This document shows, in pieces, positions 19,793-28,769 of a stretch of 62,653 bases of DNA. Under the pieces are notes generated by a model. That model ran no database searches. It was not told where the DNA came from and was given only the letters and a program-made list of their open reading frames with translations. The stretch lies in the NCBI RefSeq assembly GCF_900104665.1, contig NZ_LT629969.1:527560-590212 (forward strand). Direction: 5' to 3'. The translations under genes were made by a program, and so were the position numbers. How positions within the stretch are numbered: the stretch's first letter is position 1; each line of letters opens with the position of its first letter. This DNA is from Traorella massiliensis. Lineage in GTDB: Bacteria; Bacillota_I; Bacilli_A; Erysipelotrichales; Erysipelotrichaceae.

Positions 19793-20741
19793 ACATATCT
19801 CCATAAATCAGATTAAAATGTTTCATTTCTTTCGGCTCACTTTCCTGTGTATCATATGAGGCATTACCAATCTGTGATAATACGAATTCTTTTTCACTAT
19901 GATGTTCAAAGATATTTAAAACATCTTTTTTTGCACGATCAAAAATCTCCATAAACGATTCATGACTGATTTTTGTTTCATCGGTTGGATGACACCAGAC
20001 TTCTTTTTTCTCATTCAAGACATCATAAGTCTTATCAATCTTATAAGGTACGACATTGCCGCTAAAAAGCCATGGTCGTCCTGCTTTCTTTTCATAAGCT
20101 TTTAATAGACGAGTCTTAACACCTTTTGGATCATAAAGCCAGTTTTGAAGGCTGTACCAGTCATCTAAAGCATCTTTTATTTCTTTGGCAGTTATTTTTT
20201 CATGGAACACAGTCTCTATGATAGGAACATAAATAGCCGCAACAGCTTGAACGCTATAAGGACTTTGTTTCGCTAATAAATAGAATTTGAAAGTTTTGAT
20301 TGTTTCGTGACGTATTTTCATCAGCATCATGGCATCCATCATGGATTCAAAGCGATGATGCATACTTGCTGATAAACCGCTGTAAGAACCTGTTTTATAA
20401 AAGATATAAGGATGGGCACGAGAGTCTAAGGCCCAATGACATAGGTGACCTGCAACATAAGAGATCATTGCTTTCTGAAGGGTTGCATCTTTTTCATTTT
20501 GAATTAAGTCAAAAGCAAGATCATAGAATTCATTTACATGACCTGCGTGAACCTTGCTTCCTAATTCACGTACAGGTGCATATTTTTTTTGAAAAAACTT
20601 ATAGAAAAAGAGAAAGTCAGGACCATTGCTTCCTATAATATATTCTCTTGGAAATTCTTTTATGATTTCTTTGAGCTTTTGATCACTGATTTCATCATAA
20701 ACGGCTTTCGCAAATAAACCGTGAGTAATAATATTTGGCAT
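19779..20741 (-). CDS. Zinc-dependent phospholipase C-like protein
   Basis: This 320-residue protein belongs by pattern to the zinc-dependent phospholipase C / S1-P1 nuclease-like fold. Visible are THGLFAKAVYDE at the N-terminus, GSNGPDFLFFYKF, a HAGHVNEF segment, GHLCHWALDSRAHPY (about 105-119) and HHRFESMMDA, which supply His/Asp metal ligands. There is no signal peptide, so it acts in the cytosol or leaves by another route. Cytosolic members of the family are uncharacterised, so the phospholipid substrate is not assured. It overlaps the M19 gene and is the first gene of that pair, with a GGAGGA ribosome site. Confidence 0.75.
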   Translation of the reverse strand: MPNIITHGLFAKAVYDEISDQKLKEIIKEFPREYIIGSNGPDFLFFYKFFQKKYAPVRELGSKVHAGHVNEFYDLAFDLIQNEKDATLQKAMISYVAGHLCHWALDSRAHPYIFYKTGSYSGLSASMHHRFESMMDAMMLMKIRHETIKTFKFYLLAKQSPYSVQAVAAIYVPIIETVFHEKITAKEIKDALDDWYSLQNWLYDPKGVKTRLLKAYEKKAGRPWLFSGNVVPYKIDKTYDVLNEKKEVWCHPTDETKISHESFMEIFDRAKKDVLNIFEHHSEKEFVLSQIGNASYDTQESEPKEMKHFNLIYGDMYENL

Positions 20742-20926
20742 AGAATCCTCCTTTTTCTCAATTATAACATAGAATTATGGTTATGACATGGAATGTCCTT
20801 TTATCATTAAAAGGGTGATTTGATGTATATGGTGTCAATATAAAAAAATGATTATGGATAGAGAAGCAAAAAAGGGTTTTTGAGAAGTGAGGGATGTGTT
20901 ATAATAAAAAGCGAAAGGAGTTTCGT

Positions 20927-22138
20927 ATGTTAAATATATTCAATCCATCAACATTACTTCAGATATTCAATGCTGTCGTAGATATCTGTTGTACATGGGT
21001 CGTCTTCTATTATGTACTAAAAATTGTACGCAATAATTCACGTACGATTCAAATATTTAAGGGAATTGTTTTTGTCATTATTATTCAGGCTATCGCAAAT
21101 TTATTTAATTTAAGAACGATGTCAGTGCTGGCAAATATGTTTGTGAATTGGGGACCATTAGCCTTGATCATTTTGTTCTCACCAGAAATCAGAAGTATTC
21201 TTGAAAAGATAGGTAAGACAAATGTGCTTTCTAGAATTTCAACGCTGACAAGCAATGAACGTGAGTATCTGGTGGATGAGCTGGTAAAGGCTGCCGGCGA
21301 GCTTTCAAAGACACAGACAGGTGCTTTGATCACATTGGAACAGGGACACTCACTAACTGACTATATTAAAACAGGAACAAAGATGAATTCGATTGTTACA
21401 AGCGAACTTTTATGTTCGATTTTTGTTCCGGGAACACCGTTGCATGATGGAGCTGTCATTATTCAAGGAGATAAGATTGCTTGTGCAAGTGCTTATTTTC
21501 CGCCAACGACTTTTGATTTTCCATCCAGTTATGGAGCCCGTCACCGAGCTGCTATCGGTATTAGTGAAATTACAGATTCCATCAGTATTGTCGTAAGTGA
21601 AGAAACCGGTAAGATATCGATTGCTGAAGGTGGAAGACTGACTGTAGTTGATGAAGAAAAATTACGTGAGTATCTGCTTCAGGCTATTTGTTTACAGGAA
21701 AATGTCGTATCTGATCAAAAAGTTTCACAGCAGAAAGATGATGAGATCGAATTTGAATATGGTCATGAAAAAAGTTCTCATAAAGGGCCACGAATTACAG
21801 CTTATCTTTTGAAGAATGCTAAGAAATATTCCAAGGTCAAAGTAGATGACAAAAAGGAAGAAAATGAAGAAAGCGATGTTAAGTCAACGTATAAGAAACA
21901 AGCAGCAAGAGCGAATAATAAACCTGGAAAAGAAGTTGCTGAAGAAATCGTTTTTGAGGCATTAGAAGAAAAGCCGAAAAGACGTGGCAGAAGAAAAAAG
22001 GAAGAGATCAAACAGGAAGAAATAAAAACTGAAGAAAAGAATGATGTACAGGATAAAACTCTTTCCGATGAAGATAAACTGGATTCTTTGATGGAGCAGA
22101 TTCAGGAAAATAGTAATAGTGAAGGAGGGAATGAGTAA
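20927..22138 (+). CDS. cdaA: Diadenylate cyclase CdaA with long charged tail
   Basis: CdaA makes cyclic di-AMP from ATP at the membrane. The N-terminus has three membrane helices (about 10-85). The DAC domain carries LHDGAV (DGA, 174-176) and GARHRAAIG (RHR, 205-207). The ATG at 20927 is chosen because AAAGGAG sits 6 bases upstream. At 403 residues it exceeds the usual roughly 275 because of a Lys/Glu-rich, low-complexity tail after about residue 262. It overlaps cdaR by one base and heads the cdaA-cdaR-glmM operon that links c-di-AMP to cell-wall synthesis and osmotic control. Confidence 0.95.
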   Translation: MLNIFNPSTLLQIFNAVVDICCTWVVFYYVLKIVRNNSRTIQIFKGIVFVIIIQAIANLFNLRTMSVLANMFVNWGPLALIILFSPEIRSILEKIGKTNVLSRISTLTSNEREYLVDELVKAAGELSKTQTGALITLEQGHSLTDYIKTGTKMNSIVTSELLCSIFVPGTPLHDGAVIIQGDKIACASAYFPPTTFDFPSSYGARHRAAIGISEITDSISIVVSEETGKISIAEGGRLTVVDEEKLREYLLQAICLQENVVSDQKVSQQKDDEIEFEYGHEKSSHKGPRITAYLLKNAKKYSKVKVDDKKEENEESDVKSTYKKQAARANNKPGKEVAEEIVFEALEEKPKRRGRRKKEEIKQEEIKTEEKNDVQDKTLSDEDKLDSLMEQIQENSNSEGGNE

Positions 22139-23514
22139 TGGCTAAGCCAAAGAAACAAAAAACATCGAATATTGATGAAAAGAAAGTGGAACTGGCAAAG
22201 ACCATTGCCTCTCAAAGTGAAAAGATTACACGTTCTTATATGAATTTTGGTAATTTCTTTGTGAAAGCTTTCCGCTGGTTTTCAAATTGGTTTGACAGAT
22301 TATTATTTAATCGTCGTTTTTCAAAGGAAATTGCTTTGCTTTTGGCAGTATTATTGTATGTATCAGTGAATTCATCTTACAGCATTTCCAGTGTTACGTC
22401 TTCAATGTCAAATAGTAAGGAATTTCAGGATATTCCATTGAGCGTAGAAGTCAATGATTCAGTGTATGAAGTCAGTGGTTTACCGGAAACGGTCGATGTG
22501 ATCTTAACAGGTGAAATGGCAGATATTTCATTGGCTACTGCTGATAAGCAGACCATTGTTGCAGATTTGAGCGGATTAACAGAAGGAACCCATACGGTTG
22601 AACTACAAGCTTTAGGGTTAAGCGGCAATACAAGAGCAACGATTGTTCCAAATCAGGTAACAGTGACGATTACGAAAAAGATATCAATGGAATTTACTGT
22701 TGGCTATCAGTTTATTAATACAAATAAAATGGATGACATTTATGCTTTGGGTACGCCTGAATTTGAAAATGATACTGTGATCGTACGTGCATCACAACAG
22801 ACAATCGATCAGATCTCAGTTGTTAATGCATTGATTGATGTATCGAATATTACTGGTGATTTTACGGTAGATGCGCCATTGGTGGCTTATGATCAAAATG
22901 GTAATCGTATGGAAGTGGATATCGTTCCAGAATCAATCAAAGCAACAGTAAGTGTGACAACGCCAAGTAAAGAAGTTCCGATCGTGGTGATACCAAATGG
23001 TGAAATACCGAATGATAAAGCAATAGCTTCTATTTCTTTGACCCATTCAAGTGTAACGATCAATGGTCCGCAAGATGTTTTAGATACGATTGATCAAATA
23101 GAGATTCAATTGCCTGTCTATGATCTTACTAATGAAACCAATGTTGTGACGATGCCAATCAATCTTCCTAGCGGAGTGCGTGGCAAAGATCCAAGTGTGG
23201 TGAGCATTACAGTTGTATTAGGAGATAAAACACAGACAGTTGTGAATGATATTGAAATCACTTATCGTAATCGTGGTGATTGGAAAGCAACGATCAGTGA
23301 AGATGAAAGTGCTACTGTTAGTGTGACAATTACCGGAACTCAGGAGATGATTGATAGTTTTGATGTTTCTGGTATTGAGGCATATATCGATTTTTCAGAA
23401 CTGTCAGAGGATAGCAGCGGAGTGGTTGAATTGCCTCTTCATATTGAAGGTAACAACAATATGCTGACCTTTGAAAGTGATCGTCAAAGCGTAAGATTGA
23501 ATGTTTCAAAATAG
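22138..23514 (+). CDS. cdaR: CdaA regulator, YbbR-domain protein
   Basis: This 458-residue protein has a cytosolic N-terminus of about 65 residues, one membrane helix (EIALLLAVLLYVSVNSSY, about 64-81) and an extracytoplasmic region of about four YbbR repeats. Each repeat has the pattern of a hydrophobic strand followed by P-x-x-V-x-V-x-(G/T). In related bacteria it binds CdaA and modulates diadenylate cyclase activity. Its gene sits between cdaA (TAATG junction) and glmM (9-base gap), the conserved order. Confidence 0.93.
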   Translation: MAKPKKQKTSNIDEKKVELAKTIASQSEKITRSYMNFGNFFVKAFRWFSNWFDRLLFNRRFSKEIALLLAVLLYVSVNSSYSISSVTSSMSNSKEFQDIPLSVEVNDSVYEVSGLPETVDVILTGEMADISLATADKQTIVADLSGLTEGTHTVELQALGLSGNTRATIVPNQVTVTITKKISMEFTVGYQFINTNKMDDIYALGTPEFENDTVIVRASQQTIDQISVVNALIDVSNITGDFTVDAPLVAYDQNGNRMEVDIVPESIKATVSVTTPSKEVPIVVIPNGEIPNDKAIASISLTHSSVTINGPQDVLDTIDQIEIQLPVYDLTNETNVVTMPINLPSGVRGKDPSVVSITVVLGDKTQTVVNDIEITYRNRGDWKATISEDESATVSVTITGTQEMIDSFDVSGIEAYIDFSELSEDSSGVVELPLHIEGNNNMLTFESDRQSVRLNVSK

Positions 23515-23523
23515 GAGGATACA

Positions 23524-24858
23524 ATGGGAAAATATTTTGGTACAGATGGATACAGAGGAAAAGCCAATGATACGTTGCGTTTAGATTATGCACTGAAGAT
23601 AGGACGTTATTTAGGCTATTACTATGGAAAAAATCGTCATGCAAGAATTTTGATTGGTAAAGATACTCGTCAGTCGAGCAGTATGTATGAAATGGCTTTG
23701 GCTGCAGGTGCTAGTGCCAGTGGGGCTACGGTTTATCTTTTGGGAGTTTGTCCTACACCAAGTGTTTCGTATTTGATCAGAAAAGAAAATTTCGATTGTG
23801 GTATTATGGTTAGTGCTTCTCACAATCCATATTATGATAATGGTATAAAGTTATTTAATGGTGAAGGGAAGAAAATGGACCCTGAAGTAGAAGAAGCAAT
23901 TGAGCTTTATTTTGAATCAGATGAAGAACTTCCTTATGCAACTGAAGATAAGATTGGTAAAGTTTTAAACTTTGAGGATGGTCTACAGCTTTATATTTCA
24001 TGGCTGCGGGAAATGAATCCACTGGATTTGAGTGGCATGAAGATTGCCTTAGATTTAGCAAACGGTAGTGCTACGACAACTGCTCAGGAATGTTTAAATG
24101 AAATGGGAGCAACCTTAGAGGTCATTCATAGTGAACCAAATGGAATTAATATTAATGATCACTGTGGATCAACACATCCTGAAGAGCTTCAACAGCTGAT
24201 GAAGGAAGGAAATTATGATGTAGGGTTTGCCTTTGATGGTGATGCTGATCGCTTGATTGCCGTGGATGAAGAAGGTAATTTGATCAATGGTGACTATATC
24301 TTGCATATCTGTGGTAAATATATGCTTGCGAAAGGAAAGTTGAAAGATAATGCAGTTGTGACAACTGTGATGGCTAATCTTGGATTGTATAAGTCTTTTG
24401 AGAAAAATGGTATTTATTCTGTACAGACGGCGGTTGGCGATAAATATGTTTTTGAAAGCATGGAAGCCAATGATTACAAAATTGGTGGAGAACAGTCAGG
24501 ACATATCATTTTTAAAGATTATGAAAATACCGGTGACGGCTTGTTTACTGCATTGCAGCTGTTAGCGGTGATGATCGATGAAAAGGCTTCTTTAAAGAAG
24601 CTGGGAGAGGATTTATTCATCTATCCACAGTTACTGGTAAATTTGCGTGTGAAGGATAAAGAAGCTGTATTAAAAGATCCTGAAGTTAATCAAGTGATTG
24701 ATGAAGTCGCAAATGAATTAGGAAATGAAGGACGTATCTTAGTTCGCCCAAGTGGAACAGAACCTTTGTTAAGAGTCATGGTTGAGGCAAAGAGTGATGA
24801 GCTTTGTCATGATTATGTTTATCGAGTAATTGATTTTGTAAAGGAAAAAGGACTATAA
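23524..24858 (+). CDS. glmM: Phosphoglucosamine mutase
   Basis: This 444-residue enzyme interconverts glucosamine-6-phosphate and glucosamine-1-phosphate for UDP-GlcNAc and peptidoglycan. It starts with GKYFGTDGYRGKAND, has the phosphoserine loop MVSASHNPYYDNGIK (Ser about 100), the metal loop DGDADR (about 240) and the C-terminal phosphate loop RPSGTEPLLRVMVEA. Length is standard. GlmM can bind and inhibit CdaA in other Bacillota, which explains the operon. Confidence 0.96.
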   Translation: MGKYFGTDGYRGKANDTLRLDYALKIGRYLGYYYGKNRHARILIGKDTRQSSSMYEMALAAGASASGATVYLLGVCPTPSVSYLIRKENFDCGIMVSASHNPYYDNGIKLFNGEGKKMDPEVEEAIELYFESDEELPYATEDKIGKVLNFEDGLQLYISWLREMNPLDLSGMKIALDLANGSATTTAQECLNEMGATLEVIHSEPNGININDHCGSTHPEELQQLMKEGNYDVGFAFDGDADRLIAVDEEGNLINGDYILHICGKYMLAKGKLKDNAVVTTVMANLGLYKSFEKNGIYSVQTAVGDKYVFESMEANDYKIGGEQSGHIIFKDYENTGDGLFTALQLLAVMIDEKASLKKLGEDLFIYPQLLVNLRVKDKEAVLKDPEVNQVIDEVANELGNEGRILVRPSGTEPLLRVMVEAKSDELCHDYVYRVIDFVKEKGL

Positions 24859-24862
24859 AGAG

Positions 24863-24893
24863 AAAAGCAATGTGAAGCAACATTGCTTTTTTT
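24863..24893 (+). terminator. Terminator of cdaA-cdaR-glmM
   Basis: AAAAGCAATGT (24863-24873) and ACATTGCTTTT (24880-24890) form an 11-base stem with a T7 tail 4 bases after the glmM stop. Confidence 0.88.
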
Positions 24894-24949
24894 AATAACT
24901 TTTTCTTAAGGAATTGATGTATAATCAAAGTAGAAAGCGAGTTGATAAT

Positions 24950-26620
24950 ATGAACCAGCTTCCATGCAGTGAATATCCACGTCCACAAATGAAAAGAGAG
25001 AGTTATCTATGTTTAAATGGTGAATGGAATTTTTCGATTTATGGTGAAAAAAGAAATGAAAATGGGAAAGTGATCGTTCCTTTTTCAATAGAATCAAAAT
25101 TAGGTGGAAATCGAGAAGTTTTAAAACCAAATGAAACTTTGATGATGGAAAAAGATTTTGAGATCCCGGATGGATTTAATATTGGCAGAGTACTACTTCA
25201 TTTTGATGCGGTAGATGGGCAAAGCAAGATCTGGATCAATGATCATTTAGCAGGTGAGAGTGAATGTGGTTATTTGCCAATTGTTCTTGATATCACAAAT
25301 GTTTTAAAAGAAGTAAATCATATTTGTATGGTGATTCATGATCCTAGTGATAGTGGTGCTCAATTAAGAGGAAAACAATCTTTGCATCCAAAAGGAATTT
25401 GGTATTCTGCCCAAAGTGGTATCTGGCAGAGCGTTTGGCTAGAAAGTGTTCCTGTTGATTATATTGAATCACTTAAAATTACTCCATATTTTGATGAGAA
25501 GTATGTTGAAATTTTTGTAAAGACAAATACTTCAGGGAAGGTATGTATTTCATGTGGCAAACAAAGTATTAAAGGTGAAAGCAATGCTGCACTTCATTTG
25601 CATTTGGATGAAATGCATCCATGGACACCTGAAAACCCTTATCTTTATGATTTGGATGTTACCTTTAAAGAAGATCATGTCACTTCTTATTTTGGTATGC
25701 GTAAATTTAGTGTGATGAAAGATCATGAGGGCGTCATGCGTCTTTTTCTTAATAATAGACCCTATTTTCAAAGCGGATTACTGGATCAGGGATATAACAG
25801 TGAAGGGCTGATGAGCTGGAAAGATGATCAGATGATGATCGATGATATCCAATTAGCAAAATCAATGGGTTTTAATATGTTGCGTAAGCATATTAAGATC
25901 GAACCGTTACGTTGGTATTATCATTGTGATCGTTTAGGAATGCTTGTCTGGCAGGATATGATAAATGGAGGATCTCACTATAATCTTTTAACGATTAGTT
26001 CTCCTTTGATCACCAATATTCATTTTAAAGATTCTCATTATAGACTTTTTGGCAGAAAGGATGAACATGAACGTAAACGCTTCTTGGAACAGCTAAAAGG
26101 CATGATCGATCACTTGTATAACTGTGTCAGTATTTCAATGTGGGTCATTTTCAATGAAGGATGGGGACAGTTTGACAGTTCAAAAGCTTTGATGCTTGTT
26201 CAGAAATGGGATCCTACAAGAGTGATCGATCCTACAAGCGGCTGGCATGATCAGAAAATGGGTGATTTTAAAAGCTGGCATGTTTATTTTAAACCATATA
26301 AGTTTAAAAAGGATACACTGGGAAGATGTGTTATTTTAAGTGAATTTGGAGGCTATCAGTGGGCCATAAACGATGTGAAAAAGAGTTTTGGTTATAAGCG
26401 TATGGAAAGTCAAAAAGAGCTAGAAGAAAATCTGGTTCAGCTCTATGAAAAACAGATCATTCCAGCTAAAAGATTAGGGTTATCTGCCTGTGTTTATACT
26501 CAATTGAGTGATGTTGAAAGTGAAGTGAACGGTCTTGTCAGTTATGATCGAAAAACCATTAAAATTCAGACTGAAGTGATGAAGAAAATCAATGAAAGGC
26601 TAAAAGATGATGAAAAATAA
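24950..26620 (+). CDS. Glycoside hydrolase family 2 (beta-galactosidase/glucuronidase type)
   Basis: This protein of 556 residues from the chosen start has a jelly-roll sugar-binding domain (about 1-150: YPRPQMKRESYLCLNGEWNF and LLHFDAVDGQSKIWIND), an immunoglobulin-like domain, and a TIM barrel. Catalytic residues are visible in IFNEGWGQFD (acid/base Glu) and LSEFGGYQW (nucleophile Glu). It lacks the extra C-terminal domains of long LacZ enzymes and any signal peptide, so it should cleave short glycosides in the cytosol. A TATAAT box at 24919-24924 argues against the earlier TTG/ATG starts at 24914/24917. It overlaps the epimerase gene by 14 bases. Confidence 0.85.
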   Translation: MNQLPCSEYPRPQMKRESYLCLNGEWNFSIYGEKRNENGKVIVPFSIESKLGGNREVLKPNETLMMEKDFEIPDGFNIGRVLLHFDAVDGQSKIWINDHLAGESECGYLPIVLDITNVLKEVNHICMVIHDPSDSGAQLRGKQSLHPKGIWYSAQSGIWQSVWLESVPVDYIESLKITPYFDEKYVEIFVKTNTSGKVCISCGKQSIKGESNAALHLHLDEMHPWTPENPYLYDLDVTFKEDHVTSYFGMRKFSVMKDHEGVMRLFLNNRPYFQSGLLDQGYNSEGLMSWKDDQMMIDDIQLAKSMGFNMLRKHIKIEPLRWYYHCDRLGMLVWQDMINGGSHYNLLTISSPLITNIHFKDSHYRLFGRKDEHERKRFLEQLKGMIDHLYNCVSISMWVIFNEGWGQFDSSKALMLVQKWDPTRVIDPTSGWHDQKMGDFKSWHVYFKPYKFKKDTLGRCVILSEFGGYQWAINDVKKSFGYKRMESQKELEENLVQLYEKQIIPAKRLGLSACVYTQLSDVESEVNGLVSYDRKTIKIQTEVMKKINERLKDDEK

Positions 26621-27584
26621 TATCTGTTATTACACATTAGAAAATGAATATATTTCTGCTGTGATCATGAATATGGGAGCAACCCTTGTATCTTTTGCTG
26701 ATAAGAAAAGTGGGGTTGATATCGTATTGGGATTTGACTCTTATGAAGGTTATTTAGATCAGCAAGGCTCTTATATGGGTGCCACTGTTGGCCGTTGTGC
26801 TAATCGCATTGCAAATGGCCATTTTATCTTAAATGGGAAAGAATATCATTTAAGTAAAAATAGTGCACCCCATTCTTTACATGGAGGAATTCAGAATTTC
26901 TCATTTAAGATCTTTGATGCGAAACAAGAGGGAAATAAAGTTCTTTTAACTTATTTTTCAAAAGATCATGAAGAGGGATATCCTGGCAATTTAAAACTGG
27001 AAGTAGAATATCGTCTTGAAAATCATTCTCTTGTTTATACATTTAAAGGAATCAGTGATCAAGATACGATCATGAATATTACGAATCATTCTTATTTTAA
27101 TTTAAATGGAGAGGGTGATATACTTTCTCATGAATTGCAGATCAATACGGATCGTGTTGCATTAAATGATGAAAATTCACTAGCAACAGAAAAAATAATA
27201 AATGTGAAAGGAACAGTATTTGATTTTCAAGAATTTCATCAGATAAAAGAGTGTCTAAAAAGGGATGGTTATCATGTGGATGGCTATGATCATAATTATG
27301 TATTTGAGAATTTTGATATGAAGAAGATGGCAATGTTGAAAAATGATCATTTGCTTTTAGAAGTAACAAGTGATCTTCCGGACATGCATCTATATACTGC
27401 CAATCATTTAGATGGTACGTTAAAAGGTAAAAAGAATCAATGTTATCAGAAATATGCAGGTATTTGTTTTGAGTGTCAGTATTATCCAAATGCAATTAAT
27501 TATGAACATGTATTTCAACCTATTTTATTAGCAAATCAGCCAATGAAACATTTTATAAAATATACGTTAAAAGAGTTATCTTAA
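26607..27584 (+). CDS. Aldose 1-epimerase (galactose mutarotase)
   Basis: This 325-residue protein interconverts alpha and beta anomers of galactose or glucose. Typical motifs are GATVGRCANRIANG (about 53-66), the catalytic His in NITNHSYFNL (about 155) and the Glu in GICFECQYYPNA (about 292). It overlaps the GH2 gene, so released sugar is probably handled directly. Two adjacent ATGs (26607 and 26610) are possible starts; AAAGG lies about 7 bases before the first. Confidence 0.9.
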   Translation: MMKNNICYYTLENEYISAVIMNMGATLVSFADKKSGVDIVLGFDSYEGYLDQQGSYMGATVGRCANRIANGHFILNGKEYHLSKNSAPHSLHGGIQNFSFKIFDAKQEGNKVLLTYFSKDHEEGYPGNLKLEVEYRLENHSLVYTFKGISDQDTIMNITNHSYFNLNGEGDILSHELQINTDRVALNDENSLATEKIINVKGTVFDFQEFHQIKECLKRDGYHVDGYDHNYVFENFDMKKMAMLKNDHLLLEVTSDLPDMHLYTANHLDGTLKGKKNQCYQKYAGICFECQYYPNAINYEHVFQPILLANQPMKHFIKYTLKELS

Positions 27585-27656
27585 TTAAATAAAAGATATT
27601 CATGATATTTATGTATGATTAACCTAAACATCAGAAAGAAATTAAATTTCTAATCA

Positions 27657-27685
27657 TTGTAAACGCTTTCTTCTCGTGGTATAGT
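27657..27685 (+). promoter_or_regulatory. Promoter with overlapping cre-like catabolite site, mgl operon
   Basis: TTGTAA (27657-27662), a 17-base spacer and TATAGT (27680-27685) form a good sigma-A promoter. The -35 is inside TTGTAAACGCTTTCTT (27657-27672), which matches the Bacillota cre consensus (WTGNAARCGNWWWCAW) at all but one position. CcpA binding there should block RNA polymerase, giving glucose repression of the galactose transporter. A second TATAAT-like box is at 27695-27700. Confidence 0.7.
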
Positions 27686-27713
27686 AGGCACGGATATAAT
27701 CCAGGAGGAAAAC

Positions 27714-28712
27714 ATGAAAAAGATATTATCTTTGTTTGCATGTCTGATGATGGTTGTTGGATTAACTGCCTGTACAAATGCAGAACCAGCAGATGAAAAG
27801 AAAACCGTGAATGTCGGCGTGTCGATTTACAAGTTTGATGATAATTTTATGACGTTGTACCGTCAGGAAATTGAAAAGTATTTTAAGAGTTTGAATACGG
27901 ATGAAGTGACTTACAATGTGACCGTTCAGGACGGTAAGAATGACATGGCTGAGCAGACCAATCAGATCGACAATTTTATTGCTCAGGATTATGATGTTTT
28001 GATTATAAATCTGGTTCAGTCTACTTCAGCAGCAACAATTATTGATAAATGCGAAGCGGCTGAAACGCCTTGTATTTTTATCAATCGTGAGCCTAGTGAA
28101 GAAGATATGAAAAAATATGAAGGAATGATCAGCTATGTTGGTGCAGATGCTCGCCAGTCCGGCAAAATGCAGGGTGAACTGGTTGCAGAGCTTGATAATA
28201 AAGGGGATCTGAATGGTGATGGCCTCCTTCAATATGTGATGGTTGTTGGTGATCCGGAAAATGTAGATGCGAAATATCGTACACAGTATTCGATTGAACA
28301 GTATCAGGAAGTTAGTGGGAATAAAGTTGAAAAATTAGATGAGCAGCGTGGTGACTGGGATCAGGCTAAAGGTCAGGAAATCGTTGCGAATGCATTGACA
28401 CAGTATGGTGATAAAATCGAAGCCGTTTTCTGTAACAATGATGCGATGGCATTAGGTGCAGCACAGGCAATTACAGCAGCTGGAAGAACCGTAGGCAAGG
28501 ATATTTATCTTGTGGGTGTTGACGCACTTGCGGAAGCTGTTGACTTAGTTTCAACAGATATGATGACCGGTACTGTATTAAATGATCATATTACACAGGC
28601 GCATAAAGCTGTAGATGCAGCAGTATCCGCTGTTAATGGTGAAAAGCTATCCGCTTATTACTGGGTAGATTATGTGAAGGTAACTCCTAAGAATGCTTCA
28701 CAGTTTAAGTAG
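27714..28712 (+). CDS. mglB: Galactose/glucose ABC transporter substrate-binding lipoprotein (MglB-like)
   Basis: This 332-residue lipoprotein has a lipobox (GLTACTN, Cys about 20) and a periplasmic-binding type 1 fold typical of galactose-binding proteins (VNVGVSIYKFDDNFM, LIINLVQSTSAAT, FINREPSEEDM, FCNNDAMALGAAQAI, LVGVDALAEA). It captures the hexose outside the membrane for the MglA/MglC pump. It has an AGGAGG site and is separated from mglA by a strong hairpin that probably keeps its mRNA in excess. The GH2 and epimerase genes just upstream support galactose or a beta-galactoside product as ligand. Confidence 0.88.
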   Translation: MKKILSLFACLMMVVGLTACTNAEPADEKKTVNVGVSIYKFDDNFMTLYRQEIEKYFKSLNTDEVTYNVTVQDGKNDMAEQTNQIDNFIAQDYDVLIINLVQSTSAATIIDKCEAAETPCIFINREPSEEDMKKYEGMISYVGADARQSGKMQGELVAELDNKGDLNGDGLLQYVMVVGDPENVDAKYRTQYSIEQYQEVSGNKVEKLDEQRGDWDQAKGQEIVANALTQYGDKIEAVFCNNDAMALGAAQAITAAGRTVGKDIYLVGVDALAEAVDLVSTDMMTGTVLNDHITQAHKAVDAAVSAVNGEKLSAYYWVDYVKVTPKNASQFK

Positions 28713-28723
28713 TATCAAAAGAT

Positions 28724-28753
28724 AATTAGGTGTGCAAGAGCACACCTAATTTT
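28724..28753 (+). terminator. Intra-operon hairpin between mglB and mglA
   Basis: AATTAGGTGTGC (28724-28735), loop AAGA and GCACACCTAATT (28740-28751) make a perfect 12-base stem with only a short T4 tail. It most likely acts as a partial terminator or 3'-end stabiliser, giving more binding protein than ATPase and permease. That expression pattern is common for such operons. Confidence 0.75.
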
Positions 28754-28769
28754 GTGAAAAGGAGCCAGT

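Noticed and set aside
24914-24949. Earlier TTG/ATG starts for the GH2 gene.
   Set aside because: They overlap a TATAAT box and add 12 residues before the usual GH2 N-terminus.
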